A stretch of DNA of 56,373 nucleotides from positions 1 through 56,373 of the forward strand of contig CANMQP010000023.1 in the NCBI GenBank assembly GCA_947500035.1, written 5' to 3'. The position numbers and the translations under genes were made by a program. The stretch comes from an uncultured Kiloniellaceae bacterium (lineage in GTDB: Bacteria > Pseudomonadota > Alphaproteobacteria > Kiloniellales > Kiloniellaceae). Below the pieces are notes generated by a model, which had not been told where the DNA came from, did not search any database, and saw nothing but the letters and a program-made list of their open reading frames with translations. Shown one piece after another: positions 15,756-24,017 of the stretch (the stretch's first letter is position 1; every line of letters begins with the position of its first letter).

Positions 15756-17378
15756 TTGTCTGATCAGGCGATTTTGGCAGGCTATGTCACATCTGTTTTC
15801 GGCTCTAAGGTTTTGGCAACCCTGGTAACCCCGGAAAGCCGCGGCTCAGCCATCGATGCCGCCGAGGTCGACCTCGCGGTACAGATCGGCGCACTCGTCC
15901 GTATCGATACCCCAAGGTCACGGGCTTACGGGGTCGTAAACAAGCTGGACGCCCGGCAGGCTTCCTCGCCGCCCCGGCCTGACGAGCAGCGCGAGGTTGA
16001 GATCGACCTCTTCGGCGAGACTCCTCTCGACGGTCTGGAGGGAATCGCTCAGGATTTCCGCCGCGGTATCTCCATTTACCCGACTCTCGGTGCACCGCTC
16101 TACTCGACGACGGACGTTGAGCTGGGAACGATATACTCCCGGCCCGACGCCTCAAACGTCGTGGTCGGCAGCCTCTATCAGGACGCACGCATTCCGGCCT
16201 ATGTGATGACCAACGAGCTCTTGGGAAAGCATTTTGCGATCCTGGGAACGACCGGCGCAGGCAAATCCTGTGCGCTATCGGTCGTGTTGCACTCGGTTCT
16301 TCAGTCACACCCGCACGGTCATATCGTACTGCTCGATCCCCACAACGAGTACGCGCCGGCTTTTGGCGATGCCGCTGAAATCATTCGGCCAACCGACCTT
16401 CAGATGCCCTACTGGCTGCTGAATTTCGAAGAAATGATCGAGGTTCTCTGTAGCCCGGACGAAAACGCCCGAGACAGTGAAGCAGCCATTCTCAAAGACG
16501 CAATCGTTTATGCAAAGCGGGCTTTCTGTTCGGACGAAGAACAAAGCCGGATCCTTACGGTCGATACGCCGGTCCCCTATCGCTTGAGCACAATGCTCGA
16601 ACGAATTGACGATGCGATGGGAGATCTGGGTAAGCCGGATCAGATGGGACCCTATCTGCGCCTGAAGAACCGCATCGACGATCTGCGCGACGACCGTCGC
16701 TTCAGCTTCATGTTCTCCGGCCTGACGGTCAGAGACACGATGACCGACGTCTTGTCGCGGATTCTGCGCATCCCGACGTCTGGCCGTTCGGTCTCGATCT
16801 TCGACCTTTCCGGTGTCCCCGCCGAGATTGTGGACGTGGTGGTGTCGCTCCTCTGCCGGACGATTTTTGATTTCGCCCTCTGGAGTCCACCGGAAGATTC
16901 CGCTCCAATCCTGATGGTCTGCGAAGAAGCGCACCGCTACATCCCGCGCGATCCTCACGATGGTTTCGGGCCCACTCGAAAGGCCATCGCCCGGATTGCC
17001 AAGGAGGGCCGAAAGTACGGCGTCTCACTGGGGCTGGTCACACAGCGCCCATCCGAATTGGCGGAAACGATCCTCTCCCAGTGCAACACCCTCTTTGCTC
17101 TGCGCATGGGTAACCAACAGGATCAGGAATTCGTTGAACGCGCCCTGCCCGAGAGTGCGGCCGGCATGTTGAGCTGCCTGCCCTCGCTGCGGACACAGGA
17201 AGCCGTCGTCGTCGGCGAAGGCGTCCGTGTGCCGATCCGCATTCGCTTCGCAAACCTCGATGAGAATAAACGCCCGCACAGCACCACGGCCGACTTCGCC
17301 CATTCCTGGCTCGAAGACTCGACATCGCGAGAGACGATTTCTCGCTCGATCGAACGCTGGCGCAAGCAGCAACGCTAA
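15756..17378 (+). CDS. HerA-like ATPase (DUF87)
   Basis: A 540-residue P-loop ATPase of the HerA/FtsK class. An N-terminal HAS-barrel-like beta domain (ILAGYVTSVFGSKVLATL) precedes Walker A GTTGAGKS (164-171). Walker B and the catalytic Glu are in ILMVCEEAHRYIP, and the sensor segment is GVSLGLVTQRPSEL. HerA proteins are hexameric translocases acting in DNA end resection or in defence systems with nuclease partners. No nurA, SIR2 or nuclease gene is adjacent, so the partner is unknown. I prefer the TTG start at 15756 (SDQAILAGYV, GGAG upstream) to the GTG at 15711, because the family begins near this point. Confidence 0.85.
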   Translation: MSDQAILAGYVTSVFGSKVLATLVTPESRGSAIDAAEVDLAVQIGALVRIDTPRSRAYGVVNKLDARQASSPPRPDEQREVEIDLFGETPLDGLEGIAQDFRRGISIYPTLGAPLYSTTDVELGTIYSRPDASNVVVGSLYQDARIPAYVMTNELLGKHFAILGTTGAGKSCALSVVLHSVLQSHPHGHIVLLDPHNEYAPAFGDAAEIIRPTDLQMPYWLLNFEEMIEVLCSPDENARDSEAAILKDAIVYAKRAFCSDEEQSRILTVDTPVPYRLSTMLERIDDAMGDLGKPDQMGPYLRLKNRIDDLRDDRRFSFMFSGLTVRDTMTDVLSRILRIPTSGRSVSIFDLSGVPAEIVDVVVSLLCRTIFDFALWSPPEDSAPILMVCEEAHRYIPRDPHDGFGPTRKAIARIAKEGRKYGVSLGLVTQRPSELAETILSQCNTLFALRMGNQQDQEFVERALPESAAGMLSCLPSLRTQEAVVVGEGVRVPIRIRFANLDENKRPHSTTADFAHSWLEDSTSRETISRSIERWRKQQR

Positions 17379-17450
17379 GAGAAGCGTTATCTCAGAGCTT
17401 TTGGAAAGGCGAAGGTGTGGCGCGGGCCCGAGGGTGGGTGCGCGTTTAGG

Positions 17451-17966
17451 TCACGCGCGGTCGGCCAAGAGCGTGGCCTCGGAAGCCGCGATCTGTGCCG
17501 GCAGCACCTTGGCAGAAGCGACCTTAGCCGATGGGACCTCGATCGCAGGGGTTGCGCGGCCCTGTGCTGCAAGGATTTCGACGATGCGGGTCTCAATCCC
17601 GCCCGGCTTGACAGGTTTGGTCATAAAGGCATTACCGCCCGCCGCCAGAACCTGATCCTTGACCTCGAGTTCACCATAGCCGCTGATCACCACGACCGGC
17701 GTCCTCGCCAGCGCGAGATCATCGGCTGAGCGCAGCGAACGCAGGAATTCCAGGCCGGAAACCGGGGTCATATTCAAATCCGAAATGACGAAGTCAACCG
17801 GATTACGCTGAAGCTCGTCCATCGCTTCCTGGCCGTCAGCAGCCATCGCGACCGAGCCGGCACCCAATGCCAGGAGCATCATTTCCATCATGGCCCGGAT
17901 AACGCCAGTATCGTCGGCCACCAAAAAGGACAAAGAGCCCCATTCTTCGCGCGAGAGCACAGTCAT
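17451..17966 (-). CDS. stand-alone receiver (CheY-like) protein
   Basis: A 171-residue response regulator without an output domain. The acidic pair is in FLVADD (18-19), the phosphoacceptor is Asp63 (ISDLNMTP), the Thr/Ser switch is in VVVISGYG, and the invariant Lys is in FMTKPV. A C-terminal tail of 45 residues is Ala/Ser/Pro-rich with repeats of the type SAKV (EVPSAKVASAKVLPAQI), probably disordered. The start was chosen at the ATG at 17966; the frame is open to 18053. No histidine kinase is adjacent, so the partner is unknown. Confidence 0.85.
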   Translation of the reverse strand: MTVLSREEWGSLSFLVADDTGVIRAMMEMMLLALGAGSVAMAADGQEAMDELQRNPVDFVISDLNMTPVSGLEFLRSLRSADDLALARTPVVVISGYGELEVKDQVLAAGGNAFMTKPVKPGGIETRIVEILAAQGRATPAIEVPSAKVASAKVLPAQIAASEATLLADRA

Positions 17967-18152
17967 TCGAGTGGTCCAACCTTCAGCAGAAATCACAAAT
18001 GCGGCCCGGAAAAAGTGCCCGGATACCTGAGCGGCGCGCTTGGTGAGACACAAACAATCAGGCTTTGTGAAGCTACCCCGAAAGCCTTAACAATAGGTAA
18101 GAAGCGCAGGCGGTAACGAACTGTTATCCATAGGAAAACGGCGCAATTTGAT

Positions 18153-19217
18153 TCAAAAGCGGAAGGAGACGCTGATCGCCCCGAACTGATCGGGACTGTC
18201 CTGCGTTTCGAACTCCTTCGAGCGGATGATGTGGGTGTAGGCAATCCGGGCAACCGGGAAGATGACCGCGGCGCCGAACTGCAGGTCGCCGACCAGGATT
18301 TCCTTATCCACGTCCCGGCTGTCTTTGAAGGTGTTTCCGTCCAGGAAGATATTGCGCGCGACGATCCGGCCTTCCGCGCCCGCGAAGAGGTACCATCCCA
18401 GCAGATCGACCGGATCGAAGTAAGCCGATCCAGGTAGGCTCGGACGGATACGTTGCGGACCGCCCAGATCGTTCCGCAGATCCTCGCCGAAACGCAGGGT
18501 CGCACCCGCGGCCCCATAAGTCAGGACGTTACCGACAGCACCGCCCACATGGGGTGTGACGTCGATACCCAGCCCGGGCCAGAGGCCAAGTACCGGAAAA
18601 TCCTCTTTATCGAATTGAATAAGCGAACGCCATTTGCGTTCGTAGGTCAAAAGGATGCCAGGCTCGTTTTTGAGCTGCGTGTCCCAGCCCAGGGGTTCCG
18701 GAGATCCGATAAAATCATGCCAGGTCTTTTGAGTATCCTCCGCGAGCGACGCCGGGCCGACCATACCGATGTTGAGATCGAGAACATCGATCTGGTCATC
18801 GCTTTCCGAGACGATACCCACTCCGGCGTAGAGCCAGCCCGCATAGGGACGGGAATCTTCAGGCGGCGACGGATCACGGATATCGTCCGGTGTGAACATG
18901 CTCTGCCCGGCGGAGTAGGAGATCCGCAAGCTGCCGCCATCGGGGAACATGGGCAAAAAATCCGCCACTTCATGGGCAAACTCGGGCGCGCCGTTCCGCG
19001 GGGACAGCCATGACACTTTTGAACCATGGGTGTAATGCCGATCTCGGCTGCTGCCGAAAAGATCGTTTTCTGCCACAAAACTCAGAGTGCCCTTCGCGTC
19101 CCGCTCGGGTTTTGCCTTCTCTTCAGGCGTTGTCCCGGAGTCGGCCTGCAGGGAAAACGGCTGCAAAACCATACAAAGAACAAGCGGTAAGGCTTTATAA
19201 TATTTAAACAAATTCAT
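18153..19217 (-). CDS. LpxR-like outer-membrane lipid A deacylase
   Basis: A 354-residue protein with a signal peptide (LPLVLCMVLQPFSLQADS) and a C-terminal Phe (ISVSFRF), typical of outer-membrane barrels. It matches the LpxR/DUF2219 family: LSFVAENDLFGSSRDRHYTHG near the mature N-terminus (Asn-Asp pair), SAGQSMFTPDDI, DSRPYAGWLYAGVG, and WHDFIGSPEPLGWDTQL, which supplies the catalytic His. LpxR removes the 3'-acyloxyacyl chain of lipid A in a calcium-dependent reaction. It is monocistronic by spacing. The name LpxR-like is a family assignment; activity on this organism's lipid A is inference. Confidence 0.88.
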   Translation of the reverse strand: MNLFKYYKALPLVLCMVLQPFSLQADSGTTPEEKAKPERDAKGTLSFVAENDLFGSSRDRHYTHGSKVSWLSPRNGAPEFAHEVADFLPMFPDGGSLRISYSAGQSMFTPDDIRDPSPPEDSRPYAGWLYAGVGIVSESDDQIDVLDLNIGMVGPASLAEDTQKTWHDFIGSPEPLGWDTQLKNEPGILLTYERKWRSLIQFDKEDFPVLGLWPGLGIDVTPHVGGAVGNVLTYGAAGATLRFGEDLRNDLGGPQRIRPSLPGSAYFDPVDLLGWYLFAGAEGRIVARNIFLDGNTFKDSRDVDKEILVGDLQFGAAVIFPVARIAYTHIIRSKEFETQDSPDQFGAISVSFRF

Positions 19218-19423
19218 TCACCGAATCTCACGAACCGAAACCATAGGCTTGCATATCAATAACAATTAGAGAAAGGCGATTTTTGGGCTGTGACGTCTTT
19301 TGCAAAGTCCAACTTAGACCACAACGCCGACTCTTCGAAATAGGTCTAAGCGTAAAGTGTTAGCAATGCGGTAACCGGGGCGAGAACAGCCTCCCACAGG
19401 CTCTCGCTTCGGCTGAAGCCGTC

Positions 19424-20245
19424 TCAGCGCCAGCGCAGCAACAAGCCCTCCAGACGGCTGAGCACAATACCAATGCTTAAGCCGATCAGAGACAACAGCA
19501 CCACGCCCGCGATCAGGTAGTCAGTCTGCATCAGATTTCCGGCAGCGAGAACCAGCGCCCCCACACCCCACTCCGCCCCAATCATCTCGGCTGCAACCAA
19601 CAGGACGATCGCAATCGAAGCCGAGATCCGGAACCCGGAAAGGATGGCCGGCAACGCGCCCGGAAAGATGATCTTCAGTACGATATCGCGGGTCGGCATA
19701 TCGAAGCTCTGGCCCATACGGATCAGGCTGCGCGCGACATTGTCCACGCCGCTGTAGGTATTGATGACCGTTGGAAAGAAGACACCGAACAGAATGGTCG
19801 CGACCTTGGAAGGTTCGCCGATGCCGAACCAGATAATAAAAAGCGGCAGCAATGCGATCTTGGGTATGGGGAAAAGCGCCGAGACGAACGGCAAACCGAC
19901 CGAGCGTGCAACCGAGAACATCCCGAGCGCCAATCCGACCGCAAGACCGGCAAGGGTTCCCAGGCTCCAGCCCATCGCCAGACGGCCCAGCGATGCCGAG
20001 AGATGCCGCCAGAGGTCGCCGCTGCGCGCGAGATCAGCCAGAGCTGTCAGGATCTCGTCCGGGCTCGGCAAGGTGAGCGGATGGATAAAGCCCATGGAAC
20101 TGCCGAACTGCCAGGCGGCAATAACCACCGCAAAAGCGATCCAGGCCGCCGCCCGCCGGGACGTGGGCGCGAAACCACCGCCCCGAAACGGCACCTCACG
20201 TGGTCCCGGCGCCCGCAATTCCTCGGGTATGCACTCCTCAGGCAT
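19424..20245 (-). CDS. NitT/TauT-type ABC permease
   Basis: A 273-residue inner-membrane permease with about six helices and the EAA-type loop (RSLIRMGQSFDMPTRDIVLKI, then FPGALPAILSGFRISAS) of the SsuC/TauC/ThiX class. It pairs with the ATPase and binding protein upstream to import nitrate-, sulfonate- or pyrimidine-precursor-like solutes. The ATG at 20245 overlaps the ATPase stop by eight bases; a longer frame to 20410 lies inside the ATPase gene and is not coding. Confidence 0.9.
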   Translation of the reverse strand: MPEECIPEELRAPGPREVPFRGGGFAPTSRRAAAWIAFAVVIAAWQFGSSMGFIHPLTLPSPDEILTALADLARSGDLWRHLSASLGRLAMGWSLGTLAGLAVGLALGMFSVARSVGLPFVSALFPIPKIALLPLFIIWFGIGEPSKVATILFGVFFPTVINTYSGVDNVARSLIRMGQSFDMPTRDIVLKIIFPGALPAILSGFRISASIAIVLLVAAEMIGAEWGVGALVLAAGNLMQTDYLIAGVVLLSLIGLSIGIVLSRLEGLLLRWR

Positions 20246-21011
20246 CGGCCAGCTCCAATTCCGCCGTCTGGGCTTCGTCACGGATGAGATTCCAAAGACG
20301 TTCGCGTAGGGGTGCCAACTCAAGCAGACCCGCCGTGCCCTGCCGTTCTTCCAGCGGCACATCGATGACGATTTCTTCCCGCACCCGCCCCGGCCGCCGC
20401 GAGAGGACAACGACGCGATGCGCCAGCCGCAAGGCCTCGTCGAGATTGTGGGTGACGTAAACCGCGGTCAGCTTTTCGCGCAGCCAAAGTCCGACAAAGT
20501 CCTCCATGAGAAGATTTCGGGTTTGCGCATCCAGCGCCGACAAGGGCTCGTCCATCAGCAGCACCGCGGGTTTCACCGCGAGCGCACGCGCAATGCCGAC
20601 ACGTTGGCGCATCCCGCCGGAGAGCTGCCGTACGTAGGCTCCGGCGAAGTCCGTCAAACCCGTTCTGGCCAGCGCATCCTCGACCCGGTCCCGGCGTTCA
20701 GCCGAGGTGAGCTTATGATGCTCCAGCGGCAGGCGCACGTTGCCTCGCACGGAACGCCAGGGCAGCAGCGCAAAATCCTGAAAAACATAGGTTAAAGGGT
20801 TCAGACAGCCATCGGGCAACGCGCCTTGCATCTCAACCCTGCCCGCGCTTGGCTGCAAGAGTCCGCCCAGAATACCGAGCAACGTCGACTTGCCGCAGCC
20901 CGACGGCCCGATCAACGCCAGGATCTCGCCTTCGCGCGCATGCAGGTCGACAGCCTCCAGAGCCGTCAGATCTTCATATTTATGCGTAATCCCCGTCGCC
21001 CGCAGTTCCAC
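20238..21011 (-). CDS. NitT/TauT-type ABC ATPase
   Basis: About 257 residues with all ABC motifs: Walker A GPSGCGKST, Q-loop VFQDFALLPW, signature LSGGMRQR, Walker B VLLMDEPLSALD and the His switch THNLDEAL. QDFALLPW and DEPLSALDAQTR are typical of SsuB/TauB/ThiZ. It energises uptake by the permease at 19424. The start is either GTG at 21011 or TTG at 21023; neither has a strong ribosome binding site. A hairpin separates it from the binding-protein gene upstream. Confidence 0.92.
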   Translation of the reverse strand: MELRATGITHKYEDLTALEAVDLHAREGEILALIGPSGCGKSTLLGILGGLLQPSAGRVEMQGALPDGCLNPLTYVFQDFALLPWRSVRGNVRLPLEHHKLTSAERRDRVEDALARTGLTDFAGAYVRQLSGGMRQRVGIARALAVKPAVLLMDEPLSALDAQTRNLLMEDFVGLWLREKLTAVYVTHNLDEALRLAHRVVVLSRRPGRVREEIVIDVPLEERQGTAGLLELAPLRERLWNLIRDEAQTAELELADA

Positions 21012-21029
21012 CCTGTCCCCCAATAGACT

Positions 21030-21074
21030 GAGCCTGACCGTCTCAAAAAAGCTTCAAATGAAACGGTCAGGCTC
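21030..21074 (-). repeat. intercistronic hairpin in ABC operon
   Basis: Perfect 12-bp inverted repeat (GAGCCTGACCGT at 21030-21041; complement at 21063-21074) with a 21-nt loop, between the binding-protein stop and the ATPase start. No U-run follows on the minus strand. It probably protects the upstream mRNA so that binding protein is made in excess. Confidence 0.65.
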
Positions 21075-21095
21075 CCGATATCTTCAAGTCGCGCG

Positions 21096-22193
21096 TCAGG
21101 GCAGATTGAAATGCCCCTCGATGAACGACAGATCGATGATGTCTGCCGGATTCAAGGACTTCGCGACCATCCCCCGCTCCTGGTACCAGGCGACCTGCTT
21201 GTAGATGTCACCGACGTCAAGACGCCCCTTCGGATCGATAAAAGGCGCCCCCGCCTTGGTTTTGGCAGCGGTCGGCTTCGGCCCGACGTACTTGTTGATC
21301 ATCGGGATCAGTTCGTCCGCCTTGGCGCCGAACTGCCGGTTGCCGGAGCCGTCGAGCGCGTTCATGCCCTCGTGATAATCACCTGCCGCACGCTGGTACG
21401 CGCGCACGAATTTCTCCACGATTTCACGACGTTCATCGATGTTCTTCGCCGAGGTAAAGAGCCCGCCAAGCTGATATGGCGTCTCCTGATGCACCCAGCC
21501 GATAATCTTCGCCGCACCGGCCTTATCGAGTCCCTTGGCAATATGCGCGGGAATGATCATGGAGTCGATCTGACCCGACTTAAGTGCGCCGATCATGGCC
21601 GGCACCGACTGAAGGGGTTTCAAATTGATCTCACCCAGATCGAAACCGCGTTTGTCGGCGAGTTGCCCGATCATGTAGTGGAAGGAGGATCCGGTCTGGG
21701 TCATACCGAAACTGCGGCCCGGAAACTTTTCGACTGAGGTGAAACCCTCGTCGAAGGCCTGATTAGAGGCAAGATAAGCCGAAAAGTCGTAACCCGGCTC
21801 CTCGCGGCTTTGCGCCCCGATCACCTTAAGCGCACCCTTGGCGGCCAGATTGTAGAAACCGCCGGTAAAGGCCGTGACGCCAAAGTCGGCATCTCCCGAG
21901 GCAATGGCGACGGCGACAGGCTGTGCGGCGCGAAAAAACTTGAATTCAACCTCCAGACCTTCGTCTGCGTAGTAGCCTTTTTCCTGCGCGATGAAGAGAG
22001 GCGAAGAAGAAACAAAGGTCAGAGCCGCGATGGTAATCTTTTCCGCCGCTTGCGCTGCGCTGCTGGATACGGCGCCAGCCGAAAACACGCCGGCAGCGAC
22101 AGCAGCGCCCAGGGCAAAACGGGCCAAGCTTCCACCCAGAGCGCGCCGGGAGAGGGTCGTTTGGCCTCCAGGTGTGAAACAGGTCGATTTCAT
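21096..22193 (-). CDS. ABC substrate-binding protein, NMT1/THI5-like
   Basis: A 365-residue periplasmic solute-binding protein. The N-terminus has a twin-arginine-like leader (LSRRALGGSLARFALGAAV ending SAAQAAE). The mature part opens with ITIAALTFVSSSPLFIAQEKGYYADEGL-type family text (shown here split: KITIAALTFVSSSPLF and AQEKGYYADEGLEVEF). Typical ligands are nitrate, taurine/alkanesulfonates, or thiamine pyrimidine precursors (NMT1/THI5, TauA/SsuA). It is first gene of a three-gene uptake operon; the ligand cannot be decided from the sequence. Confidence 0.9.
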   Translation of the reverse strand: MKSTCFTPGGQTTLSRRALGGSLARFALGAAVAAGVFSAGAVSSSAAQAAEKITIAALTFVSSSPLFIAQEKGYYADEGLEVEFKFFRAAQPVAVAIASGDADFGVTAFTGGFYNLAAKGALKVIGAQSREEPGYDFSAYLASNQAFDEGFTSVEKFPGRSFGMTQTGSSFHYMIGQLADKRGFDLGEINLKPLQSVPAMIGALKSGQIDSMIIPAHIAKGLDKAGAAKIIGWVHQETPYQLGGLFTSAKNIDERREIVEKFVRAYQRAAGDYHEGMNALDGSGNRQFGAKADELIPMINKYVGPKPTAAKTKAGAPFIDPKGRLDVGDIYKQVAWYQERGMVAKSLNPADIIDLSFIEGHFNLP

Positions 22194-22356
22194 TTTTTTC
22201 CTTCCTCAATATACTTTTCAGCCAGTCAAAGCTGATTCGCTTACACGCTAAAACTATTGCAAGTCTTTGGCTTTGTCCCGCACTTCAAACACAAGGTTGA
22301 GGCCCCGGAAAATTGAAGCGCTTGATCCCGCAGCCTTTATGGCGGCAAAGTTGCGG

Positions 22357-23277
22357 ATGGTCATAACGAAACAACAAACCAGGGACCTGGCGCGCAGTCT
22401 CTTGCTTTCAGGCCTTACCGCCTGTGGTCTCAGCCTTGCGGCACCGCTTACGGCAGTCGCAAACCAATCGCCGGATGTCGTGAACTGCTATGACGCGAAA
22501 CGCGATCACGTGCAAATCGTGCTGCGCTCGGATTGCACCGGCGAGGTGGTCAGCAACGAGAGAGCCGAAGCGATCAAACAGCGGCGCATTGAGCGTATCC
22601 GCGAAAAACTCGACAACCAGAGCAAACCGCTCGCCCCGGGGAAACGCCTGGTCAGCATCGGAACAGGTTTCTTCGTCGCCCCAGGAGGCGTGGTCCTCAC
22701 CAACAATCATGTGGTCGCCAGCTGTCCGCAGATTTCAGTCACGACAACGGCAGGACAGCGGCTCGAAGCGACCATCCAGGCAACTAGCCCGGCCTTTGAT
22801 CTGGCTTTGCTCAAGACCAAGCTGGAAAGCAAGGTGCACGCGACCTTCGCCAGAAAGAACGATCAACTGACCGATCTCCCGATCGTTCTGGTCGGCTATC
22901 CAAACCAGGGGATTGCGCCCATCAAACCGCTCCTTACGCCGGGCCGTACCTTGCAGCGCTATCAGGTTTCCCGGCTTGGAGTGATGGTTCCAATTCGTGC
23001 GGATGTTCGAAAGGGTAACAGTGGCGGCCCTGTCATCGATGAAAGCGGGCGCGTCATCGGCGTGATCACCGCAAAAATCGATACGGTTTCAACCTTCAAG
23101 CAAACCGGCAAAGTCGTGCGCGATGTCGGTTACGCCGTCAGCAATTCCGTGGTTCTGGGATTTCTGGAAAACAATCAGGTTACTGTCACGACCGCGGACG
23201 TGAGCAAAAAGAACAGCGAGACGGAACTCTTCGACGGCGCAAAGCCCTATATCGTCAGGGTCGGGTGCTGGCAGTAA
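22357..23277 (+). CDS. secreted trypsin-like serine protease
   Basis: A 306-residue protein with an N-terminal hydrophobic export segment (LLLSGLTACGLSLAAPLTAVA) and an S1-type protease domain. The catalytic triad is visible: His118 (LTNNHVV), Asp148 (FDLALLK) and Ser222 (KGNSGGPVID). There is no PDZ domain, so it is a short DegP-like or trypsin-2-like enzyme. A segment before the domain (ERAEAIKQRRIERIREKLD) is a basic helix. The ATG at 22357 is preferred because it puts the hydrophobic stretch at the N-terminus; the frame opens earlier at 22267. The substrate is unknown; quality control in the periplasm is the family's usual role. Confidence 0.85.
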   Translation: MVITKQQTRDLARSLLLSGLTACGLSLAAPLTAVANQSPDVVNCYDAKRDHVQIVLRSDCTGEVVSNERAEAIKQRRIERIREKLDNQSKPLAPGKRLVSIGTGFFVAPGGVVLTNNHVVASCPQISVTTTAGQRLEATIQATSPAFDLALLKTKLESKVHATFARKNDQLTDLPIVLVGYPNQGIAPIKPLLTPGRTLQRYQVSRLGVMVPIRADVRKGNSGGPVIDESGRVIGVITAKIDTVSTFKQTGKVVRDVGYAVSNSVVLGFLENNQVTVTTADVSKKNSETELFDGAKPYIVRVGCWQ

Positions 23278-23324
23278 GACCACCGACACCCGACCCCGGA
23301 TTTTTTCGCAGTGCTTTTGTTTAG

Positions 23325-23350
23325 TGTGGTGGAACTTCAGTTCCACCACA
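23325..23350. terminator. 12-bp hairpin between convergent genes
   Basis: TGTGGTGGAACT pairs perfectly with AGTTCCACCACA around a TC loop. It sits between the 3' ends of the protease gene and the glycine-zipper lipoprotein gene. U-runs are lacking, so it may be a bidirectional weak terminator or an mRNA end-protecting stem. Confidence 0.5.
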
Positions 23351-23375
23351 TAAGGTCATGAACTCCTGACCTTTG

Positions 23376-23855
23376 TTAACCGACTACTTCCCAGGAACCG
23401 TCGGGCTGACGACAGGCGCGGCCGTAGGCATCCTGCGCTTTTCCGCCGACATAAACCGTGTGGGTGTATTCGCGGCAGTAGCGGCCTTCCGGGTTCTGAT
23501 AGGTCTGAACCGGCTTGATTGTTCCGGAGTTTCCGCTGTCCGGATTGTTCCAGCTGACCTCATTGCCGGTCGGCGTGTATTCCAGCGCATCCTGCTCTGC
23601 GCGATAGGCATACTGCTTGTCGGCTTTATCGAGACTCTGCCCGACCTGATTGCCGACAAAGGCCCCGATCAGCGCGCCCGCGGCGGTCGCGGCAAGCTGT
23701 CCGGATCCGCTGCCGAACTGAGCACCGGCCACGGCGCCACCGACGCCGCCGAGCAGAGTGCCGACGGTTTCCTTGGTGCCGTACTTATCGTTGTTCGCAC
23801 AGCCTGCGACCGAAAGACCCAAGACGGCGACGAGGATGAATTTCATAGGTGTCAT
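23376..23855 (-). CDS. glycine-zipper 17-kDa-antigen-like lipoprotein
   Basis: About 159 residues with a lipobox signal (FILVAVLGLSVAGC). The mature protein has a glycine-zipper segment (VGTLLGGVGGAVAGAQFGSG, then AAGALIGAFVGNQVGQSLD) and a C-terminal domain with two Cys (GRYCREYTHTV, YGRACRQPDGSWEVV). This arrangement is that of rickettsial 17-kDa surface antigen/RT0821-type outer-membrane lipoproteins. It contributes to envelope integrity by analogy; the function is unproven. The start may be 23855 or the ATG three codons later. Confidence 0.88.
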   Translation of the reverse strand: MTPMKFILVAVLGLSVAGCANNDKYGTKETVGTLLGGVGGAVAGAQFGSGSGQLAATAAGALIGAFVGNQVGQSLDKADKQYAYRAEQDALEYTPTGNEVSWNNPDSGNSGTIKPVQTYQNPEGRYCREYTHTVYVGGKAQDAYGRACRQPDGSWEVVG

Positions 23856-24017
23856 GGTTGGTCTCACTTTACTTCCAGGTATCCGGCGCAATGCTTCTCA
23901 CTGCCGCCGTGTGAATATGACACCAACTCTAGTGCACTCAGATTGAAACGATGCTGAACAGTCTGTTCATCTCTCGTTCAGCTACGTGAAAATGATTTTT
24001 TCCATTAAAATCAGATA

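Noticed and set aside
18121-18130. TTATCCATA as a DnaA box
   Set aside because: It has one mismatch at a conserved position and no supporting context.
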